Part shown: positions 51,559-61,479 of the stretch, in pieces
Layout: every line of letters starts with the position of its first letter
How positions within the stretch are numbered: position 1 is the first letter of the stretch
DNA from: Desulfobacteraceae bacterium
GTDB taxonomy: Bacteria; Desulfobacterota; Desulfobacteria; Desulfobacterales; SURF-7
NCBI GenBank assembly: GCA_003599865.1
Contig: QZKS01000055.1
Location: forward strand, 1-64,000
Direction of reading: 5' to 3'
Length of the DNA: 64,000 bases
Position numbers and translations under genes: made by a program
Notes under the pieces: model-generated
Seen by the model: only the letters and a program-made list of their open reading frames with translations
Database searches by the model: none
Told to the model about the DNA's origin: nothing

Positions 51559-52944
51559 ATGGTAAACCTCATTTTACAATTTGTTGCCCTGTGCCGGACA
51601 TCGGAACTGAAAGTATCCACATCCGAGGCACTGGATTGCATTGCCATGCTGCAGCTCGTCAATCCGACAGATGAATCCCAGTTCCGAGCGGTCTTGAATA
51701 CCAATTTCGTGAAAACCAGAAGAGATCAGAGCCATTTTGACCAATTGTATTCTCTTTATTTTCACAATCTCAAACCGGATGTCGGTCATCTGGAGAACCG
51801 GGAACCGGGAAGCGACCTCTATCAGGAGGTTCTGGAAAACCTTCGGGATACGGAAACCGGCAATGAACTGGAACAGGCTATTTTAGAGTTCCTGTCCGGA
51901 AATCCATTGCTGCTGTTGGAAAAATTGCAGAAACTGCGGGCATCGGAGCAGATCCCGTCCCAGGTACTGAAATCCAACCTGGGCGGCCTGTCCGGACGAC
52001 TTGAAATCATGCTTCAGATCAATCAGACCCGGAACCGGATCACCCGGTTCATGGAGGGGCAGGGCGGTGCCGGCCGGACGGGTTCCCGAAAACAGATCAT
52101 GGACAACTTCAACAGAAGGCTGGATGTCGGTCTCAACCTGCTCACAGAAGAGAACAAGCCGGAAAACAAGGGTCTGAAGCAGGTCAAGTCCGAAGTGCAG
52201 CAGGGGAAAGGGATCGGGGAGAAATTTTTTTCCTCCTTGTCCAAGAGTGAAGTGGAGGAAATGCGGCAGGTCATCAAGCAGCTTGTCCGGAAACTCAACG
52301 ACATCGTCACCAGAAGATGGGCAATGAAGAACAGGGGAGTGCTGGATATCAAAAAAACACTGCGCCGGGCCGGGCGTTATCATGGTATCCCTATTGAAGT
52401 AATTTATAAAAAACGGCCGCCCCGGAAGGGAAGGATCGTCACCATCTGCGACATATCCGGTTCCGTGTGGTCTGCCGCCCGTTTCATGCTGAACATGCTG
52501 TTTTCCCTCCAGGATTGTTTTGCCAAAGTGAAAAGCTTTGTGTTTATCTCCGAGCTTGCCGAGGTCACGTCTATTTTTGAAAAATATGACATCAATGAGG
52601 CCGTGGAAAAGGTGATGACCGAGGCGGGTATCCAATATGAGGCGCTTACGGACTACGGTGAAACCTTTGTCCGTTTCAAGAAATCCCATATGGACGTGCT
52701 GAATAAAAAAACAACACTGATCATTGTGGGCGACGGCAGATCCAATCATTTCAATCCCCAGGACCAGATCCTCGGAGAAATGCGGGACCGGTGCCGGAGA
52801 GTCGTCTGGCTGAATCCGGAACCGGAACGCTTCTGGAATTCCGGTGACAGTGAAATGAATCTGTACAAAGCCTACTGTCATGAGGTCAGGCCCTGCCGGA
52901 ACCTGAATCAGCTGACCGAATTCATTCAGGAGCTTGTCCTGTAA
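51559..52944 (+). CDS. CoxE-like VWA-domain protein
   Basis: A 461-residue cytoplasmic protein. Residues 1-285 are helical and charged. A von Willebrand A domain (about 290-455) has the MIDAS metal site in CDISGSVWSA, with the Thr in ALTDYGETF and Asp in IVGDGRSN. It pairs with the MoxR ATPase directly upstream (7 bp). A metal-dependent adaptor that brings clients to the ATPase is the likely role, by analogy with CoxE and other MoxR-VWA systems. Confidence 0.85.
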   Translation: MVNLILQFVALCRTSELKVSTSEALDCIAMLQLVNPTDESQFRAVLNTNFVKTRRDQSHFDQLYSLYFHNLKPDVGHLENREPGSDLYQEVLENLRDTETGNELEQAILEFLSGNPLLLLEKLQKLRASEQIPSQVLKSNLGGLSGRLEIMLQINQTRNRITRFMEGQGGAGRTGSRKQIMDNFNRRLDVGLNLLTEENKPENKGLKQVKSEVQQGKGIGEKFFSSLSKSEVEEMRQVIKQLVRKLNDIVTRRWAMKNRGVLDIKKTLRRAGRYHGIPIEVIYKKRPPRKGRIVTICDISGSVWSAARFMLNMLFSLQDCFAKVKSFVFISELAEVTSIFEKYDINEAVEKVMTEAGIQYEALTDYGETFVRFKKSHMDVLNKKTTLIIVGDGRSNHFNPQDQILGEMRDRCRRVVWLNPEPERFWNSGDSEMNLYKAYCHEVRPCRNLNQLTEFIQELVL

Positions 52945-53043
52945 TTTTGCCCTCTTTACACTTTTTCCGGAACACGCTATGTAAAGATTTCTTGAAACAT
53001 AATCCCGGGTAAGTTGGAAAAATGGTAACCAAAGAGGAAACCG

Positions 53044-53742
53044 ATGACGGAACAGTCGCCATACTACTGCATAGAATATGAATTCCGGTTTGAAAACGGC
53101 AATACAAAGAAATTCGCCATTTCACTGGATCTGCAAACCATTACCCTTGTCCGGAAGGGAAATGAGCCCACACCGGAATGGACAAAGCTGGAATTCCACC
53201 AATGCGCCTGCTGTCCTCTGGAAAAGGAACAGCATCCGTACTGCCCGATTGCCGTGAATATCGCAGAGCTTGTGGAAGAATTCAAAAATGAGATTTCCTC
53301 GGACCACTGTGTTGCTATCTGTAAAACGCCGGAAAGAACCTACATGAAGGATGCGGCGATCCAGGAAGGTCTGTTTTCCATTTTTGGAATCGTTATGGCT
53401 ACCAGCAATTGCCCGGTCATGAACTTTTTCAAACCCATGGCACGGTTTCACCTTCCGTTTTCCACCATAGAGGAAACCATTTTCCGTTCTGCCTCCATCT
53501 ACCTGCTCCGGCAGTATTTTGAATATAAAAAAGGATTGATACCGGATCTGGAACTGACCAAACTGGATCAGCATTATGAAAAGGTTCAGCAGGTGAATTC
53601 CGGAATCCTGGACAGGACCGGCCACATTGCCAAGAAAGACGCGGACAAGAACGCCATCGTGATCCTGAACGCGCTTGCCCAGATGCTGTCCTTTGAAATC
53701 AGCGACAATTTGAATTCCCTGGAGTATCTATTTCAGAAATAG
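53044..53742 (+). CDS. Uncharacterised protein with a CCPL...CPI cysteine motif
   Basis: A 232-residue soluble protein with no signal peptide or membrane helix. N-terminal beta-rich YCIEYEFRFENGNTKKFAIS precedes a cysteine motif (CACCPLEKEQHPYCPIA, about 57-73) that looks like a metal or cluster site. GIVMATSNCPVMNFF and ARFHLPFSTIEETIFRSAS follow in a helical C-terminal half. No function is known. It lies 99 bp after the CoxE-like gene in the same orientation, with AAGAGGAAACC before the ATG, and could belong to the MoxR/VWA unit. Confidence 0.65.
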   Translation: MTEQSPYYCIEYEFRFENGNTKKFAISLDLQTITLVRKGNEPTPEWTKLEFHQCACCPLEKEQHPYCPIAVNIAELVEEFKNEISSDHCVAICKTPERTYMKDAAIQEGLFSIFGIVMATSNCPVMNFFKPMARFHLPFSTIEETIFRSASIYLLRQYFEYKKGLIPDLELTKLDQHYEKVQQVNSGILDRTGHIAKKDADKNAIVILNALAQMLSFEISDNLNSLEYLFQK

Positions 53743-53980
53743 TTTTAACCCGATATCATTGTTCAACGGTTTTATAGAACATCATATGATATAGACATCC
53801 TCAAGACGGCTGATATTTCCCAGGCCGATAATTTGAATCTGTTTTTCGCATGTTCCGCACTTCCGGTAAATCCTGACGTTGGATTTTTGCCTGATTGAGA
53901 ATTCAATTGACAATTTGCAAGAAATGGGCGAGCCTGAAATACAGGATAAGGATACAATCGGAACCTCACGGAGGAAGGCA

Positions 53981-55147
53981 ATGATCATTAAAAGAGATGT
54001 ATCTGAAAAGGTTTTGCAGTATGCCGGGCAGTTTCCCATAATTACCATCACCGGGCCGAGACAGTCCGGAAAGACGATACTCAGTCGCGAACTTTTTGCC
54101 GAAAAACCATACGTATCGCTGGAAGATATTGATGAAAGGCTTTTTGCGCAGAATGATCCACGGGGTTTCCTGGGGCGTTTTCCGGACGGGGCGATCATCG
54201 ATGAAGTACAGCGCGCGCCGGATATCATCTCCTATATTCAGACCATCGTCGACAACCGGAAAAAAGACGGGATGTTTATCCTGACCGGGAGTCAACAGTT
54301 CGAACTCATGGAACGGATTTCACAATCCCTTGCGGGCCGGACCGCACTGGTCCGGTTGTTGCCGTTCTCCCTGAACGAAGCCTATTCGTCCTTTCGCGAT
54401 CTGCCGTCTGTGGATGAGGTTCTTTATACAGGCAGCTTCCCAAGAATTTTTGACAAAAAACTTGATCCCACAGAGGCCATGCAGTTTTATGTGAATACTT
54501 ATATTGAACGGGACCTGAGAAAGTTAATCAACATCAAGGATCTGTCAAAATTCGAGATTTTTTTAAAACTATGTGCCGGCAGATCCGGGCAGATCCTTAA
54601 CTACTCAAGCCTGGGCAATGATTGCGGAGTGAATCACAATACCGTAAAGAGCTGGCTCTCGGTACTGGAGGCGAGCTATCTGATAAAATTGTTGCAGCCC
54701 TATTACCGGAATTACAATAAACGGCTGATCAAGGCGCCCAAACTGTATTTTCTGGATACCGGGCTGGCCTGCTTTCTGCTGAACATCGTCAATCAAGATC
54801 AGCTTTCCTCGCATCCATTAAAAGGCGCTTTATTTGAAACCTTTGTCATGACTGAGATATTGAAAAAACGATTCAATTCCGGCAAGACCGATCACCTTTA
54901 TTTTTTCCGGGACAATTCCGGAAACGAGGTGGATCTGATCTGTGATTACGGAGAGGAAGTCAAAGCAATTGAAATCAAATCCGGACAGACGGTTGCGGAG
55001 GACTTTTTCAAAGGGCTGCTCTATTTTGCGAAACTGCATGGCAAGGAACTGGAATCCCATATCATCTATGGGGGGAACCAGACGTACAAAAGAAATCAGG
55101 TGAAGGTGGTTGGGTGGAAGGACCTGAAAGACAAAATTGATTTTTGA
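53981..55147 (+). CDS. AAA-family ATPase with DUF4143 domain
   Basis: About 388 residues. The AAA_14 domain (about 1-150) has TGPRQSGKTILS (Walker A), GAIIDEVQRAP (Walker B) and LTGSQQFELM. DUF4143 (about 185-340) contains a PD-(D/E)xK-like core, NEVDLICDYGEEVKAIEIKSG. This family is common, often patchily distributed and of unknown function; mobile or defence-related roles have been suggested. GGAGGAAGG precedes the ATG at 53981, so an in-frame upstream ATG at 53879 is not used. Confidence 0.83.
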   Translation: MIIKRDVSEKVLQYAGQFPIITITGPRQSGKTILSRELFAEKPYVSLEDIDERLFAQNDPRGFLGRFPDGAIIDEVQRAPDIISYIQTIVDNRKKDGMFILTGSQQFELMERISQSLAGRTALVRLLPFSLNEAYSSFRDLPSVDEVLYTGSFPRIFDKKLDPTEAMQFYVNTYIERDLRKLINIKDLSKFEIFLKLCAGRSGQILNYSSLGNDCGVNHNTVKSWLSVLEASYLIKLLQPYYRNYNKRLIKAPKLYFLDTGLACFLLNIVNQDQLSSHPLKGALFETFVMTEILKKRFNSGKTDHLYFFRDNSGNEVDLICDYGEEVKAIEIKSGQTVAEDFFKGLLYFAKLHGKELESHIIYGGNQTYKRNQVKVVGWKDLKDKIDF

Positions 55148-55175
55148 GAACACCTGATTTTTTATTTTTTTTCTC

Positions 55176-55205
55176 TTGACAAACCATTTCATCATATCCT
55201 AATAG
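55176..55205 (+). promoter_or_regulatory. Promoter of the exported three-gene unit
   Basis: TTGACA at 55176-55181 with TAATAG at 55200-55205 and an 18-bp spacer. The -10 is weak and sits inside a perfect palindrome, so transcription probably depends on whatever binds there. Confidence 0.4.
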
Positions 55206-55210
55206 GATAT
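55194..55210 (+). promoter_or_regulatory. Perfect 17-bp palindromic operator candidate
   Basis: ATATCCTA and TAGGATAT are exact reverse complements around one central A. The site overlaps the -10 region of the predicted promoter and lies 46 bp before the giant gene's ATG. This geometry suits a dimeric repressor. The regulator is unknown. Confidence 0.5.
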
Positions 55211-55228
55211 CGCGAAAAAGCGATTTTT
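55209..55228 (+). terminator. Short leader hairpin with T-run
   Basis: ATCGC (55209-55213) pairs with GCGAT (55220-55224) across a GAAAAA loop and is followed by TTTT. The stem is short. It may be a weak attenuator in the leader of the exported unit, immediately downstream of the palindrome. Confidence 0.25.
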
Positions 55229-55256
55229 CCCAACCGATTCCTACGAGGAGAACCAG

Positions 55257-58200
55257 ATGAAATTTCGAACCGTTTTTCAATTCATGACGGCTTTTCTTGC
55301 CCTGTCAGTCACAGCGACCGTTTTGGCCGGTGATAGTATGGTCTTTGGTCCGGAAACGTTTACCATCAACAAATGGCATGTGAATCTGTCCTGTCGGACT
55401 TTTCGCAGTGATGAACCCGGCGAAGGCAGGATCACCATTCGGAAAAACACACCGGACATGAATATCAGCAGCGGTTTTTTAATTTTCAACTGGCGATTCG
55501 TACCCCTGACGGAATTTTTTAACGGGGATGAATTGGTATTGGATATGAATGTTGCCGCGAAATCCCTGAACAGCCTGACGATTTTCCTCAGCGGAAAGCC
55601 GGGCGCTTCCGTATCGGTCACGGTTTTAAAACAAGATGAAATGCCGCTGCTTCCGGTGATCGAATTCAGTTCAAATCCGGCCGGCATTGTTTCCGGAGAA
55701 CCGGTTCTCCTGACCTGGCATACAGAGCATGCGGAAACGTGCGGGATTGAACCGGGGATCGGACCGGTTGGTACAAGCGGTTCCATGACGGTCGTTCCTT
55801 CTGAAACCACCATGTACACATTGACGGCGGAAGGACCTGGCGGAATTTCCGTCTCCACAGCAACGGTCACGGTTATTTCCGTGCCGGTTGCAGAGATTGC
55901 ATCGGAAAAAAGCGCTCTCATTCTGGGAGAATCCACGCTGCTTTCCTGGTCATCCGAACATGCGGATCAGGTAATCATCGAGCCGGGGATCGGCCCGGTT
56001 TCTCCGAGCGGTTCCATTCCGGTTTCTCCGGAAACAAACACACGATACGTCATCACGGCGCAAGGTCCCGGCGGAACCGCAACGGCAAATACGACCATCA
56101 CCATTATCTCCCTGCCGCCTGCTATTGAGTTCAATGCCGGCCCGGCCGTCATTCCGCGAGGAGGATCGGCAGTTCTGACATGGAACTGTGTCCATGCCGA
56201 TTCCTGCGTGATTCAGCCGGATATCGGGACGGTTGACACCAACGGGTCGTTTACGGTTACACCCCAAAGCACAACCACCTACCGACTTACAGCCTCCGGA
56301 ACCGGCGGGACAACCAGTGCTGAACGGACCATCACCGTGAATCAGCCGCCTGCAATTGTCATGGAGAAACCGGATCAAACCACTACCCAGGCAGATGACA
56401 TATGTCCGATCAACTGGCGCGATTCCGATCCGGATGACAATGCCGTCATCTCCTTATATTACGATACGGACAATATCGGGGCGAACGGAGTGCTGATTGT
56501 TACCGGCATACGGGAAGATCATGATGAAGAAGGAGATGATGCCTATATCTGGGATACCGTGGATATTCCGGAAGGCAACTACCACATCTATGCCAGGATC
56601 GAGGATTCCATCAATGCACCGGTGATTGCATACTCCGGAGGCATGGTTGCCGTAAGTCATCCGTCGTCCATCCCGGAGGCTGTGTTGACGGCGGGTGATG
56701 CCGATGAAGGAGATTATTTTGGGGAGTCGGTTGCGATCTGCGGCAATACCGCCCTGATCGGTGCAAGCGGTGATGATGAAGGCGGGGAAGATGCCGGTGC
56801 AATATATGTGTTTTTGAAGGAACAATCCGGATGGATTCAAGAATCGAAAATCCTGCCGGATGATCTCGCAGCCGGAGATCATTTTGGAGCGGCAATTGCC
56901 GTGGACGGAAACCTTGCTGTTGTGGGCGCCTATGGGAAGCAGAACAACAGAGGGGCTGCCTATGTTTTTGTTCGTGACGGAGAAGAGTGGAACCGGCAGG
57001 CCATCCTCATGGCGGACGACGGCATGGAAAACGATTATTTTGGTTCCGTTGTGAGCATCAGCAAGGGTTTTATCATTGCCGGCGCGTATGGCAGGAATAT
57101 CAGCGGGCCCAATACCGGTGCCGCCTATATTTTTCAACTGGTCGAAAAAAACTGGATACAGACCGCCAGGCTTTCCGCAAACGCAGGCGCATCCGGTGAT
57201 TATTTTGGCGGTTCCGTCGCCATCCATCAGAATATTGCACTGGTCGGAGCGCCCGGAACGGATCAGGCAGGCATGGATTCCGGAAAAGCCTATGTATATC
57301 AATATGACGGCAGTACCTGGATGTTGCAGGCAGAGCTTGATTCGCCGGACGGCGCTTCCGGCGATTATTTCGGAACCGCTGTCAGCCTGAATCAGGATTT
57401 TCTGATGATCGGCGCAACCGGGGCCGAGACAGCCGGTGAAGCCGTATCCGGTGCGGTATATACTTTTTACCATAATGGAAAACAATGGGTCCAGACCCAA
57501 AAGATCACGGCAGGCATTCCGGAAAATAATGGGCTGGAAGCAGCTTTTTTCAAAAAGCCATTTTCATTGAACAGGCTCATGGCGGATATGACTCCCTGGT
57601 ATCTGATCCCGTTTATGGACCGGTTCGGCGGGAAGATCATCATGGATGACAAGATTGCCGCCATAAGAACCATGCGTGAATACGGTGCAAGCCGGATAAA
57701 AATTGTTCGATCCGTGATCGAAAAGCCTGACGAGCCCAATGGCAATACCATATGGAAGCCGGTCGCAGTCATCTCCACCGGTAATGCACAGGAACCTGAC
57801 GTGCCCGGTCAGGCAATGGATATGGAAGACGGCCGCCTCATTGTCGGGTTTCCCGGAAAAGACGGTGATGATATTGATACCGGAGAAGTGAAGATCTACA
57901 AGTTGCCGGTCAGTACCGAATTTCAGGAAAAAAAGCTGACAGCCGTTGATTGCAATGAGCAGGATATGTTTGGTGCGGCGGTGGCTGCTGATGAAAACCG
58001 GCTGATTATCGGCGCGCCGTATGATGAAAGTTCGGGAGTTTCTTCCGGAGCGGCCTATATTTTCGGGAGCAATAACGGAGAGTGGATCAGACAGGCCGTC
58101 CTGACTGCCAATGATGCGGGAAACCAGGATGAATTTGGAATCTCGGTGGATATGGAAGGGGATTTTGCCATTGTTGGTGCATCCCGAAAGCAAATAAACG

Positions 58201-60821
58201 GAGCTGTGGTCGGAGCAGCCTATATTTTTCAAAATATTGAAGGAACCTGGACCCGGACCGCCATGCTTTACGGGGATGAGCTGACCGAAGAAGCCTGGTT
58301 CGGATCTTCCGTATCCATCAGTAATGGATTTGCGGTTGTGGGTGCGCCCAACGAGAATGAAGGCACCGGAGCAGCCTATGTTTTTCATTTTAACGGAACA
58401 TTCTGGGAGCGGCATGGAAAGCTCCAGAAAGACAGGGAACTGGCCATGGGCGGAGATTATTTTGCGGATTCCGTATCTTTGGACGGGAATCGTCTGATCA
58501 TCGGGGTTCCCGGAGAAAACGGCCGGCAGGGAGCAATCCGGTTTTTCCATTTTGATGGAAACAACTGGATCGGGCAGACAACAATCAATGGATCAGCCCA
58601 TGAATTTTTTGGTGAGAATGTTTCTCTTTACGGTGATTACGCCATTGCCGGAAGGGCAGGGGATAACAATGACTCTGGTGCTGCATATATCTATCAATGG
58701 GATGGAGCCGACTGGACGGAAGCCGCAGAGCTCATTTCCGGAGAAAACTTTCCGGAAGCACGGTTCGGAACATCGGTGGCCATAACCGACCAATATGCAA
58801 TGGTCGGGTCTGTCAACAAATCTCCGGTATCCGGTTCCGCATTCATCTATCAGAACGATAAAGGTTCATGGCGTTCGATGGCAAAAACGGCGGCCGACGA
58901 TACGGATGTATATCATGCATTCGGATCATCTGTTGCCATAGCCGGTGAAAATTTTATCACAGGCTCTTCTAAAAATTATACGGTGAACGAGTTCGGCGGT
59001 TCCGAACAGGACTTTTGCGGAGCCGCTTATATCCATACCCAAGCGGACACTATGGAAGAGACCGATTCAACGGTTTCCATCAGTGCAACACCAGGCATCG
59101 TTCTTCAGGGAGAATCCGTCACCCTGACGTGGCGCGGGGTGAATGTGTCTTCCTGCACAATCACTCCGGATATCGGAGCAGTTGATATCGAGGACTCCAT
59201 AAAGATTTTTCCAGACAAGACAACCACCTACACCATTACTGCGCAGGGACCGGATGGAACGATACAAGACAGTGTGACCATATCGGTTGTTGCCGGAGAA
59301 ACGCCTTCTGCAACCCTGAACATATCGCCATCCACTTTCCATCCCGGAGAGTCTGTTACCCTGTCCTGGGGAACGGAGAATGCGGTATCCTGCACAATCG
59401 ATCAGAATATCGGTGCTGTGGATCTTTCGGGAACCATGATGCTTAAGCCCATCGGGACAACAACCTATACGATCACCGCCACAGGGCTCAACGGAAACAC
59501 CTCGGCATCGGCAACGGCTGCACTCGATCAGACCCCATCGGTTCAGCTCAGTGCCTCGGCAGATACGGTTGTAAAAGGCGGAAACGTGACTCTTCAGTGG
59601 ACATCGATCAATGCAGACACCGCCTATATCCCGGGGATCGGCGGAGTTCCGGTCAATGGCGGAGCGGTCATTACGCTGTATGAAACAGCAACTTTCACCA
59701 TCACTGCTACCGGGCCTGAAGGCACGGCAACCGACAGCGTGACCGTAACGGCCATTGATCCGGTTCCCACGGTTTCGATCATTGCCGTACCGGAATCCAT
59801 TTATCCCGGAGAATCCACAGCCCTTGGTTGGCTGTCCGAACATGCAGATACAGTAGTCATGGAGCCCGGCTTCGGCGAGGTGCTGTTAAACGGTTCCAGA
59901 ATCGTCCATCCGACAGAGACCACAACCTATACCGTAACCGCCACAGGTCCCGGAGGAACGGCCGTCGCAAGCATTATTGTGGAAGTAAAAAATCCCATTG
60001 AACTGAACATCACCAGCCCTGCAGAGGGTGAAACCGTCACCCGGCCGGATGCACTGGTTCAGGGAACCTTCACTCATGCCGGTAATCTGGAAACCGGTAT
60101 TGTGATCAACGGGGTTCCGGCCATGATTTTCGGCAACCGGTTTGCGGCCAACCATGTTCCGCTGATGTCAGGGGAAGAAACCATCCGGGTGACAGCAACC
60201 GACACCCGCGGCATCAGCAATACAAAAAGCCTGTTTTTCAATATGGATGTTGCGGATCATACCATCACCATCAACGCCAATCCTGAATCCGGCCTGTCTC
60301 CATTAGAGTCCAGCCTGACAATAGACGGAACCTTCAGTATCATGGATTCCACCATAACCGAATCCGATCCTCCGACCGTGGAATATCTCGAATCCAACCC
60401 GGACAACTATAAAGTCATTGTCACCGGCCGTGGATTTTACTATTTTACCGCCACGGTGAACAATCCGGAAGGAGGAACCTGTTCTGATACGATTGCGGTT
60501 CTGGCCCAGGATCAGGATGAATTTGATGCCATGCTCCGCGCCAAGTGGGATGGGATGAAGAATGCCCTGAAGTATGGAAACATCGAAACCGCCCTGGGTT
60601 TTATGGAAAAGAGCAAAAGGGCGATGTACGATTATAACTTCAATCTCCTGAAAGACCACCTTCCGGAAATCGAAGCCGGAATGCAGGATCTCGCCATGGT
60701 AAACGTTCACGACCGTATGGCGGAATACTCTGTTAAAGGAGAGCAGGGCGGCCGGCAATTTTCTTTTTATGTGCTGTTTGTCAAGGACAGTGACGGAATC
60801 TGGAGAATCAGCTTTTTTTAA
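55257..60821 (+). CDS. Giant exported protein with Ig-like repeats and two FG-GAP beta-propeller regions
   Basis: A 1854-residue secreted protein with signal peptide MKFRTVFQFMTAF...LA. Three Ig-like repeats (about 130-360, each with LTW and GPGG-type ends) precede a propeller region (about 475-1262) of some 13 FG-GAP-type repeats (GDYFGxSVAI...GAAYVF). An unrelated insert (about 760-850) splits the propellers into groups of about 6 and 7. Four more Ig-like repeats (about 1270-1580), one Ig/PKD-like region (about 1581-1750) and an NTF2-like C-terminal domain (about 1755-1854) follow. Such modules bind cations, ligands or cell surfaces. No enzymatic motif is seen. GAGGAG precedes the ATG. First gene of an exported three-gene unit. 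Confidence 0.8.
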   Translation: MKFRTVFQFMTAFLALSVTATVLAGDSMVFGPETFTINKWHVNLSCRTFRSDEPGEGRITIRKNTPDMNISSGFLIFNWRFVPLTEFFNGDELVLDMNVAAKSLNSLTIFLSGKPGASVSVTVLKQDEMPLLPVIEFSSNPAGIVSGEPVLLTWHTEHAETCGIEPGIGPVGTSGSMTVVPSETTMYTLTAEGPGGISVSTATVTVISVPVAEIASEKSALILGESTLLSWSSEHADQVIIEPGIGPVSPSGSIPVSPETNTRYVITAQGPGGTATANTTITIISLPPAIEFNAGPAVIPRGGSAVLTWNCVHADSCVIQPDIGTVDTNGSFTVTPQSTTTYRLTASGTGGTTSAERTITVNQPPAIVMEKPDQTTTQADDICPINWRDSDPDDNAVISLYYDTDNIGANGVLIVTGIREDHDEEGDDAYIWDTVDIPEGNYHIYARIEDSINAPVIAYSGGMVAVSHPSSIPEAVLTAGDADEGDYFGESVAICGNTALIGASGDDEGGEDAGAIYVFLKEQSGWIQESKILPDDLAAGDHFGAAIAVDGNLAVVGAYGKQNNRGAAYVFVRDGEEWNRQAILMADDGMENDYFGSVVSISKGFIIAGAYGRNISGPNTGAAYIFQLVEKNWIQTARLSANAGASGDYFGGSVAIHQNIALVGAPGTDQAGMDSGKAYVYQYDGSTWMLQAELDSPDGASGDYFGTAVSLNQDFLMIGATGAETAGEAVSGAVYTFYHNGKQWVQTQKITAGIPENNGLEAAFFKKPFSLNRLMADMTPWYLIPFMDRFGGKIIMDDKIAAIRTMREYGASRIKIVRSVIEKPDEPNGNTIWKPVAVISTGNAQEPDVPGQAMDMEDGRLIVGFPGKDGDDIDTGEVKIYKLPVSTEFQEKKLTAVDCNEQDMFGAAVAADENRLIIGAPYDESSGVSSGAAYIFGSNNGEWIRQAVLTANDAGNQDEFGISVDMEGDFAIVGASRKQINGAVVGAAYIFQNIEGTWTRTAMLYGDELTEEAWFGSSVSISNGFAVVGAPNENEGTGAAYVFHFNGTFWERHGKLQKDRELAMGGDYFADSVSLDGNRLIIGVPGENGRQGAIRFFHFDGNNWIGQTTINGSAHEFFGENVSLYGDYAIAGRAGDNNDSGAAYIYQWDGADWTEAAELISGENFPEARFGTSVAITDQYAMVGSVNKSPVSGSAFIYQNDKGSWRSMAKTAADDTDVYHAFGSSVAIAGENFITGSSKNYTVNEFGGSEQDFCGAAYIHTQADTMEETDSTVSISATPGIVLQGESVTLTWRGVNVSSCTITPDIGAVDIEDSIKIFPDKTTTYTITAQGPDGTIQDSVTISVVAGETPSATLNISPSTFHPGESVTLSWGTENAVSCTIDQNIGAVDLSGTMMLKPIGTTTYTITATGLNGNTSASATAALDQTPSVQLSASADTVVKGGNVTLQWTSINADTAYIPGIGGVPVNGGAVITLYETATFTITATGPEGTATDSVTVTAIDPVPTVSIIAVPESIYPGESTALGWLSEHADTVVMEPGFGEVLLNGSRIVHPTETTTYTVTATGPGGTAVASIIVEVKNPIELNITSPAEGETVTRPDALVQGTFTHAGNLETGIVINGVPAMIFGNRFAANHVPLMSGEETIRVTATDTRGISNTKSLFFNMDVADHTITINANPESGLSPLESSLTIDGTFSIMDSTITESDPPTVEYLESNPDNYKVIVTGRGFYYFTATVNNPEGGTCSDTIAVLAQDQDEFDAMLRAKWDGMKNALKYGNIETALGFMEKSKRAMYDYNFNLLKDHLPEIEAGMQDLAMVNVHDRMAEYSVKGEQGGRQFSFYVLFVKDSDGIWRISFF

Positions 60822-60838
60822 CAGGAAAGGGTCATTTT

Positions 60839-61465
60839 ATGAAAAAGACATATATTATCATTCTGATATCATTCATTCTCACAGGAGTTTACACATCAAC
60901 CTGCATGGCCGGCTGGCTGTTTTTCTCCAAGCCGGAGTTTAAAGGCCGGATTCTGGATGCTGAAACCAAAGAGCCGATCGAGGGGGCGGTTGTTGTTGCG
61001 GTTTATCACACCGAACCCATCATCGGAGGTCCGGGAGGAAAATGGACATCGGATATCAGTGTTCGTGAAGCCTTGACAGACGGAAAGGGTGAGTTTTGCA
61101 TTCCTTCCTATTACACGATCCTCAATCCGTTCAGTGTGGGAGATATAACAAGTTTTATTATCTATAAACCGGGTTATATGAGTTACTCCGCGCTACATCA
61201 CCATCCTGATTATTCCGGTACTTGTCTGGAAGATTTTTTTGCAAGAGAGATCGGTGAAAAAGCGGAAGCGGTTAAATCATCCGTAACTATGGAAAAAATC
61301 GTGATCACATATGGTGTTGTGGAATTGTTAAAACGGTTAACCAAAAAAGAGAGATTAAGAGCAATCCCAAGCTGGCCGGTCGATATGGGTGCGAATGAAT
61401 TGCCGCTGTTATTTAAAGCGTTAAATGAAGAAAATCAAAGGTACGGAATTGGCGAAGTTAAATAA
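60839..61465 (+). CDS. Small exported protein with carboxypeptidase-regulatory-like domain
   Basis: A 208-residue protein with a signal peptide (hydrophobic IIIILISFILTGVYTS). FKGRILDAETKEPIEGAVVVAVYHT and TDGKGEFCIPSY follow the carboxypeptidase-regulatory (CNA_B/transthyretin-like) pattern, used as a rigid spacer or binding module. An internal HHHPDYSG segment is histidine-rich. It lies 17 bp after the giant gene, so the unit is probably one mRNA. The second half is more AT-rich than neighbouring genes. Confidence 0.65.
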   Translation: MKKTYIIILISFILTGVYTSTCMAGWLFFSKPEFKGRILDAETKEPIEGAVVVAVYHTEPIIGGPGGKWTSDISVREALTDGKGEFCIPSYYTILNPFSVGDITSFIIYKPGYMSYSALHHHPDYSGTCLEDFFAREIGEKAEAVKSSVTMEKIVITYGVVELLKRLTKKERLRAIPSWPVDMGANELPLLFKALNEENQRYGIGEVK

Positions 61466-61479
61466 CAGGGAGGATAGTT

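Noticed and set aside
51883-52881. Minus-strand frame of 332 codons
   Set aside because: Antisense to the CoxE-like gene; composition and lack of motifs mark it as a shadow.
56454-58550. Two minus-strand frames of about 330-350 codons
   Set aside because: They mirror the repetitive FG-GAP region of the giant gene; repeats make long open antisense frames by chance.
56690-59040. Repeated DNA pattern suggestive of an array
   Set aside because: The repeats are degenerate FG-GAP codons in a single coding frame, not identical repeats with spacers, so this is not a CRISPR array.
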